DNA of 8,971 nt, taken from an uncultured Erysipelotrichaceae bacterium (GTDB lineage Bacteria; Bacillota_I; Bacilli_A; Acholeplasmatales; Anaeroplasmataceae). Below, piece by piece: positions 6,319 to 8,971 of the stretch (position 1 is its first letter; the number at the start of each line of letters is the position of its first letter). The stretch covers positions 1 through 8,971 of the forward strand of contig CACZRY010000126.1 in the NCBI GenBank assembly GCA_902783745.1. The letters are read 5' to 3'. The translations under genes and the position numbers were made by a program. The notes beneath the pieces were generated by a model. It was not told the DNA's origin. It saw only the letters and a program-made list of their open reading frames with translations, and did no database searches.

Positions 6319-7002
6319 ATGAAGAGTTTTTTAATGATTTTTATATCTGCAATATTATCGGGTGCATGTATCACATTTGGTGCAACAACTTTTGTATTAT
6401 GCAACAATGGAGAATTCATTTCTAAATTTGCAGGAGCATTTATGTTTTGTATAGGCCTTTATACAATTATTCATTTTAATTTATGGCTTTATACAGGCAA
6501 GGTTGGATATGTGTTAGATAATAAACCTAAATACATTTTAGAGGTCCTAACATGTTTTATAGGAAATGTAGTAGGTGGATTCTTACTTTCATCTTTAATA
6601 GCACAAACATCTATCATTGATACATTAAGAGAAAGATGCCAACAATTAGTAGAAATAAAGCTAAACTCAAGCTGGTATTCTATATTAATTATGTCAATGT
6701 TATGTGGTGTTATGATTTATTTATCAGTTGAAGGACACAAAAGAGCTAAATATAATTTAGCAAAGACTATATTTGCATTTATGCCTATAATGCTTTTTAT
6801 ATTATGTGGATTTGAGCATGTTATTGCTAATGTTACATATTTTACATATGCAGGTGTATTTAGTGCTAAAGCATTATTATATTTCTTTTTAATGTTTATA
6901 GGTAATGCATTAGGTTCAATTCTATTTGCTTTATTATTAAAAGTGATAGAGATATTAAACGAAAATAAAAAAGAAAATATAGAAGTAAAAGAAGAAAATT
7001 AA
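6319..7002 (+). CDS. Formate/nitrite transporter (FNT) family channel
   Basis: This is an inner-membrane pentameric channel family passing formate, nitrite, hydrosulfide or lactate. The 227-residue protein has about six membrane segments and a charged tail. It shows the family's FxxGLYxxxxxxLxLYTGK region (about 43-61) and the diagnostic CGFEHVIAN with the central pore residue H167 and N171. It is shorter than FocA-like proteins (about 280) and divergent. The usual Glu before LFTG is Asn (FNLWLYTG), and the third-helix region is poorly conserved, so the substrate cannot be called. The start has GAGG 7 nt upstream (6308-6311). It is a single gene with its own promoter. A pyruvate formate-lyase link is common for such genes, but no such gene is in the window. 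Confidence 0.85.
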   Translation: MKSFLMIFISAILSGACITFGATTFVLCNNGEFISKFAGAFMFCIGLYTIIHFNLWLYTGKVGYVLDNKPKYILEVLTCFIGNVVGGFLLSSLIAQTSIIDTLRERCQQLVEIKLNSSWYSILIMSMLCGVMIYLSVEGHKRAKYNLAKTIFAFMPIMLFILCGFEHVIANVTYFTYAGVFSAKALLYFFLMFIGNALGSILFALLLKVIEILNENKKENIEVKEEN

Positions 7003-7026
7003 TTTAGATAAACTAAATTTAATTTT
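7001..7026 (+). terminator. Weak putative terminator after the FNT gene
   Basis: AATTTAG (7001-7007) pairs with CTAAATT (7013-7019) around a 5-nt loop, and ATTTTTA follows. The stem has a single G-C pair and overlaps the stop codon, so efficiency is doubtful. Confidence 0.35.
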
Positions 7027-7039
7027 TATAAATTTATAC

Positions 7040-7068
7040 TTGCTTTATTATTAGTAGTATGTTAAAAT
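7040..7068 (+). promoter_or_regulatory. rpmE promoter (extended -10)
   Basis: TTGCTT (7040-7045), a 17-bp spacer and TAAAAT (7063-7068) preceded by TGT (7060-7062) form an extended -10 promoter. Transcription should start near 7075, leaving a leader of about 53 nt. Confidence 0.75.
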
Positions 7069-7090
7069 AACGCAGTAAGTATAAAACTTT

Positions 7091-7109
7091 CTATGACTTA
7101 TAGTCATGG
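7091..7109 (+). ncRNA. Leader hairpin before rpmE (possible L31 autoregulatory element)
   Basis: CTATGACT (7091-7098) pairs with AGTCATGG (7102-7109) as an 8-bp stem with one U-G pair and a 3-nt TAT loop. The stem ends 1 nt before the strong ribosome binding site GGAAGGAGTGG (7111-7121). There is no T-run, so it is not a terminator. Leaders of L31 genes that bind L31 have been described in several bacterial groups; membership in one of them is not tested here. Confidence 0.45.
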
Positions 7110-7127
7110 CGGAAGGAGTGGAATAAC

Positions 7128-7334
7128 ATGAAGAACGGAATACATCCAAATTATAAGAAGGTAACAGTTACTTGTACTACTTGTGGTGCTACATTCGAAA
7201 CTGGTTCAGTATTAGATGAAATTCGTGTTGATACTTGCTCAAATTGTCATCCATTCTATACTGGAAAGCAAGCTTTCACAGCAGCTGATGGAAGAATTGA
7301 GAAGTTCAATAAGCGTTACAATTTAAAGAAGTAA
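7128..7334 (+). CDS. rpmE: 50S ribosomal protein L31, zinc-binding type
   Basis: This 68-residue ribosomal protein bridges the large and small subunits. It begins [16 protein letters not shown], has C16, C19, C37 and C40 for zinc, and the hallmark [11 protein letters not shown], so it is the zinc (C+) form rather than the zinc-free paralogue. The first Cys pair is CTTC, whereas well-known L31 proteins have CxC, a one-residue insertion. AAGGAG lies 9 nt before the ATG, part of an unusually purine-rich ribosome binding site. The gene is monocistronic, with its own promoter and terminator. rpmE next to tdk is a conserved order in Firmicutes. Confidence 0.97.
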   Translation: MKNGIHPNYKKVTVTCTTCGATFETGSVLDEIRVDTCSNCHPFYTGKQAFTAADGRIEKFNKRYNLKK

Positions 7335-7348
7335 TTTAATTAGATATT

Positions 7349-7379
7349 AGGGGCTCAATGATGAGCTCTTTTTATTTTA
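7349..7379 (+). terminator. rpmE terminator
   Basis: The stem GGGCTCA (7351-7357) with TGAGCTC (7362-7368) includes one G-U pair, can extend by two pairs outward, and has an ATGA loop. TTTTTATTTT follows. It separates rpmE from tdk. Confidence 0.88.
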
Positions 7380-7393
7380 CATTTCTTTTCATA

Positions 7394-7421
7394 TTCTTTA
7401 TACTAATTATTATGTTATAAT
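7394..7421 (+). promoter_or_regulatory. tdk promoter (extended -10, weak -35)
   Basis: TGT followed by TATAAT (7413-7421) is a perfect extended -10. The best -35 candidate is only TTCTTT (7394-7399) at 16 bp. The extended -10 probably compensates for the poor -35. Confidence 0.65.
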
Positions 7422-7433
7422 AAACATAATAAT
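7406..7433. promoter_or_regulatory. 28-bp perfect dyad over the tdk -10 box (candidate operator)
   Basis: ATTATTATGTT (7406-7416) and AACATAATAAT (7423-7433) are perfect 11-bp inverted arms with a 6-bp spacer. The spacer and inner arm contain the extended -10 box, and the right arm covers the likely transcription start near 7428. The dyad is therefore probably read as DNA rather than as an RNA hairpin. I could not match it to a known box. Confidence 0.5.
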
Positions 7434-7449
7434 GTTTGGTGGTGTTTTT

Positions 7450-8040
7450 ATGACAGATAATCTAGCAAAAGGATCTTTAGAGGTAATTGTAGGTCCTATG
7501 TTTTCTGGTAAAACTGAAGAAATTATTAATATTGCAAAAAAAATGGATTTTGCAAATACTCATTATAAAATTTTTAAACCATTAATTGATACTAGATATA
7601 ATCCTAATGAAATAGTATCACATAATAAAAGTCATTTACCTTGTATTAGAATATCTCATGGGGAAGAGATAAAAAAACATTTAGATTCGAATACACAGGC
7701 TATTATTATTGATGAAGCACAATTTTTTAATGAAACATTTTATAGAGATATTCTAAAACTTATTGATGAAGGATATAGAATTGTAATATCTGGACTTGAT
7801 ACGGATTTTAGAGGTGAACCATTTAAAACAGTTTCTTATTTATTAGCAATTGCAGATAAAGTAACAAAGCTTACTGCGGTATGCTCTTGCTGCAAAAAGC
7901 CTGCAGTTATGACTCAAAGAATAATTGATGGTAAGCCAGCATATTATAATGATCCTTTGATTTTAATTGGTGAAAAGGATTCATATGAACCTAGATGTAG
8001 AAATTGTCATAAGGTGATTTATTCAAATGGAAAAGAATAA
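7450..8040 (+). CDS. tdk: Thymidine kinase, type II
   Basis: This enzyme phosphorylates thymidine to dTMP with ATP in the salvage pathway, in the cytoplasm. The 196 residues contain the P-loop GPMFSGKT (15-22), the DEAQFF motif with the likely catalytic base E89, SGLDTDFRGEPF (114-125), and a zinc site made of C145/C148 and C183/C186 around the lasso region (CCKKPAVMTQR, YEPRCRNCH). It belongs to the tetrameric zinc class found in Firmicutes. The ATG at 7450 is preferred over one at 7432, because GGTGGTG (7438-7444) then acts as ribosome binding site and the protein begins as usual before the P-loop. The next gene begins inside its last 14 nt. It follows rpmE, as in many Firmicutes, although prfA, the usual next gene, is absent. 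Confidence 0.96.
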   Translation: MTDNLAKGSLEVIVGPMFSGKTEEIINIAKKMDFANTHYKIFKPLIDTRYNPNEIVSHNKSHLPCIRISHGEEIKKHLDSNTQAIIIDEAQFFNETFYRDILKLIDEGYRIVISGLDTDFRGEPFKTVSYLLAIADKVTKLTAVCSCCKKPAVMTQRIIDGKPAYYNDPLILIGEKDSYEPRCRNCHKVIYSNGKE

Positions 8041-8497
8041 TGAATATTTTATGAGACTTGCAATAAAAGAAGCAAAAAAAGCTTATAAGCTTGGTGAAAC
8101 TCCTATTGGATGTGTAATTGTCAAAGACGATAAAGTCATTGCAAGAGGATATAATAGAAGAGAAATTGATAAGCTTTCTTTAAATCATGCTGAAATTATT
8201 GCAATAAAAAAAGCCTCAAAGTATATTGATGACTGGAGACTTGATGGATTAAAGATGTATATTACATTAGAACCATGCTGTATGTGTGCAGGTGCAATTA
8301 TTCAAGCAAGAATAGATGAAGTATATTATGGTGCAAAGGATTATAGATTTGGCGCTGATGTATCATATGCACATATTTTTGATTTACCATATAATCATAA
8401 GGTAAATATCAAAGGTGGAATATTAGAAGAAGAATGTAGTAGTCTTATGACAGCATTCTTTAAAGAGTTAAGATACAAAAATAAACTTGAAAACTAA
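8027..8497 (+). CDS. tadA: tRNA-specific adenosine deaminase
   Basis: TadA converts A34 to inosine in the anticodon of tRNA-Arg(ACG), which lets it read CGU, CGC and CGA. The 156-residue protein has the cytidine/deoxycytidylate deaminase zinc motif: H54-A-E56, then P83-C84-C85-M86-C87, with H54, C84 and C87 as zinc ligands and E56 as the proton shuttle. The GETPIGCVIV strand and the C-terminal helix rich in Phe and basic residues (AFFKELRYKNK) are typical of TadA rather than of guanine or cytosine deaminases. The start overlaps tdk by 14 nt and has AAGGTGAT 8 nt upstream, so it is coupled to tdk. An ATG at residue 9 is a weaker alternative. The SRP RNA promoter lies in its last codons, and tadA next to the SRP RNA gene is a conserved order in Firmicutes. 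Confidence 0.94.
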   Translation: MEKNNEYFMRLAIKEAKKAYKLGETPIGCVIVKDDKVIARGYNRREIDKLSLNHAEIIAIKKASKYIDDWRLDGLKMYITLEPCCMCAGAIIQARIDEVYYGAKDYRFGADVSYAHIFDLPYNHKVNIKGGILEEECSSLMTAFFKELRYKNKLEN

Positions 8498-8515
8498 GTT
8501 TAACTATGCTAGAAT
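8487..8515 (+). promoter_or_regulatory. SRP RNA promoter inside the end of tadA
   Basis: TTGAAA (8487-8492), a 17-bp spacer and TAGAAT (8510-8515) preceded by TGC (8507-8509) give a strong extended promoter. Its -35 overlaps the last tadA codons, and the tadA stop is at 8495-8497. Transcription should start near 8521. Confidence 0.8.
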
Positions 8516-8520
8516 AGGAT

Positions 8521-8608
8521 TTGTCCTAAGCCAATCGGGTGGAGTGAACCAGGTCAGGTCAGGAATGGAGCAGCCTTAAGCTTTCATTCGATGTGGTTTA
8601 GGCGCTAT
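8521..8608 (+). ncRNA. ffs: Signal recognition particle RNA, small bacterial (4.5S-like) type
   Basis: This RNA partners with Ffh and FtsY to deliver membrane proteins. The apical domain is unmistakable: CCAGGTCAGG, then a GGAA tetraloop (8562-8565) closed by A-U, then GGAGCAGCC. This is the Ffh-binding symmetric and asymmetric loop arrangement. The base helix pairs CCTAAGCC (8525-8532) with GGTTTAGG (8595-8602). There is no room for an Alu domain, so it is the short form of roughly 80-90 nt, unlike the long Bacillus RNA. Ends are approximate; the 3' end may be trimmed anywhere between 8603 and the terminator. Confidence 0.95.
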
Positions 8609-8621
8609 ATATAAAACAAAT

Positions 8622-8644
8622 GACCTTCATACGAAGGTCTTTTA
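8622..8644 (+). terminator. SRP RNA terminator
   Basis: GACCTTC (8622-8628) pairs perfectly with GAAGGTC (8633-8639) around an ATAC loop, and TTTT follows from 8640. Read on the minus strand it is followed by ATTTGTTTTAT, so it could also act as a backup for the convergent gene. Confidence 0.88.
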
Positions 8645-8650
8645 TTATGT

Positions 8651-8678
8651 AAAAAAAAGATGAAATTATTCATCTTTT
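8651..8678 (-). terminator. Minus-strand terminator overlapping a stop codon
   Basis: AAAAGATGAA (8655-8664) and TTCATCTTTT (8669-8678) form a perfect 10-bp stem whose ATTA loop (8665-8668) holds the TAA stop of the minus-strand gene. Read on the minus strand, the stem runs into eight T in all (8658 to 8651). It is weak in G-C pairs but has the form of an intrinsic terminator. Confidence 0.6.
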
Positions 8679-8971
8679 GATATAATTACTTCATTGCTTA
8701 TAAAATCATCTTTTTTCTTTCTTTTACCAGCTATACCTTTAATTCCTATAATTAAAGATTTGATTGATACATATAATCCTATAGAAATAACAAGTGATAT
8801 AACAATTAACCAAACAATTGCCGCAAATTTATTACCTATTTTCGCAAGGATATATACAATTGAACCAAACAACATAAATGATGAAGAAATTAATGATAAA
8901 TTAGAATAACTCAATAAATATGCATCATCACTTATCTTTGATTCTCTATATGATAATATTGCGTGTACAAA
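8666..8971 (-). CDS. Unidentified membrane protein, C-terminal part (5' end outside window)
   Basis: The minus-strand frame stays open from the right edge to the TAA at 8666-8668, giving 101 codons with no obvious native start. A TTG at 8912-8914 would give 82 residues but is probably internal. The visible part begins with a polar stretch (YRESKISDDAYLL), then has two hydrophobic segments (roughly SLISSSFMLFGSIVYILA and FAAIVWLIVISLVISIGLY), a third mildly hydrophobic stretch (SLIIGIKGIAG), then RKKKDD and an acidic tail. This looks like the end of a multi-spanning inner-membrane protein with a cytoplasmic tail. I do not recognise the family. It is convergent to the tdk-tadA-SRP RNA block and has its own terminator. 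A plus-strand frame across 8694-8909 is a shadow of it. Confidence 0.6.
   Translation of the reverse strand, partial: FVHAILSYRESKISDDAYLLSYSNLSLISSSFMLFGSIVYILAKIGNKFAAIVWLIVISLVISIGLYVSIKSLIIGIKGIAGKRKKKDDFISNEVIISKDE

Noticed and set aside
8694..8909. Plus-strand open frame of 71 codons near the right edge
   Set aside because: The minus-strand frame is longer, runs off the edge, has membrane segments and a basic/acidic tail, and is followed by a terminator in its own direction. The plus frame lacks a ribosome binding site.
1..8971. Recoding of TGA as tryptophan, considered because of the Mollicutes-like composition
   Set aside because: Tryptophan is encoded by TGG throughout, and one gene ends with TGA in an ATGA overlap, so the standard bacterial code fits.
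1..8971. CRISPR arrays, insertion sequences, phage or defence genes
   Set aside because: No regularly spaced direct repeats, transposase or integrase motifs, or toxin-like pairs were seen. All large frames are accounted for by the listed genes.

Overview
The window is very AT-rich and gene-dense. It uses the standard stop codons: one gene ends with TGA inside an ATGA overlap, and tryptophan is TGG. It carries a tRNA-sensing T-box leader, type GSI-alpha glutamine synthetase, a zinc-type L31, type II thymidine kinase and a short SRP RNA without an Alu domain. This suggests a low-GC Gram-positive bacterium (Firmicutes), perhaps of the Erysipelotrichia or a gut lineage related to them. That placement is an inference from gene content and composition, not a phylogeny.

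Layout. (1) Positions 1-1200 hold the 3' end of a tightly overlapping membrane operon: ApbE-type flavin transferase (cut by the left edge), a small NusG domain II protein, and a Gx/HepS_I-type membrane protein. This trio is typical of extracytosolic flavinylation and electron-transfer loci. (2) Positions 1225-2695 hold glnA with its own promoter, two perfect palindromes around that promoter, and a strong terminator. (3) Positions 2831-6233 hold a serine biosynthesis operon: a promoter, a complete T-box leader with a UCU (Ser) specifier, serC, serA, an unidentified xylose-isomerase-like TIM barrel protein with 1-nt gaps between genes, and a terminator. (4) Positions 6254-7025 hold a formate/nitrite-transporter-family channel with its own promoter, flanked by an inverted repeat. 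(5) Positions 7040-7379 hold rpmE (L31) with a strong extended -10 promoter, a leader hairpin just before the ribosome binding site, and a terminator. (6) Positions 7406-8639 hold tdk and tadA, overlapping by 14 nt, then the SRP RNA gene, whose promoter lies in the end of tadA. A 28-bp perfect dyad covers the tdk -10 box. (7) Positions 8651-8971 hold the C-terminal end of an unrecognised membrane protein on the minus strand, running off the right edge, with an apparent terminator whose loop contains its stop codon.

How the parts work together. SerC and SerA make phosphoserine from 3-phosphoglycerate, and the T-box should turn the operon on when tRNA-Ser is uncharged. GlnA assimilates ammonium. 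The left operon probably attaches FMN to exported proteins or supports quinone-linked electron export. The right half is housekeeping: ribosome, tRNA editing, nucleotide salvage and protein targeting. I saw no CRISPR array, insertion sequence, phage gene or defence gene. No clearly new multi-gene system stands out. The points most worth following up are the third gene of the serine operon, the dyads at the glnA and tdk promoters, and the rpmE leader hairpin.
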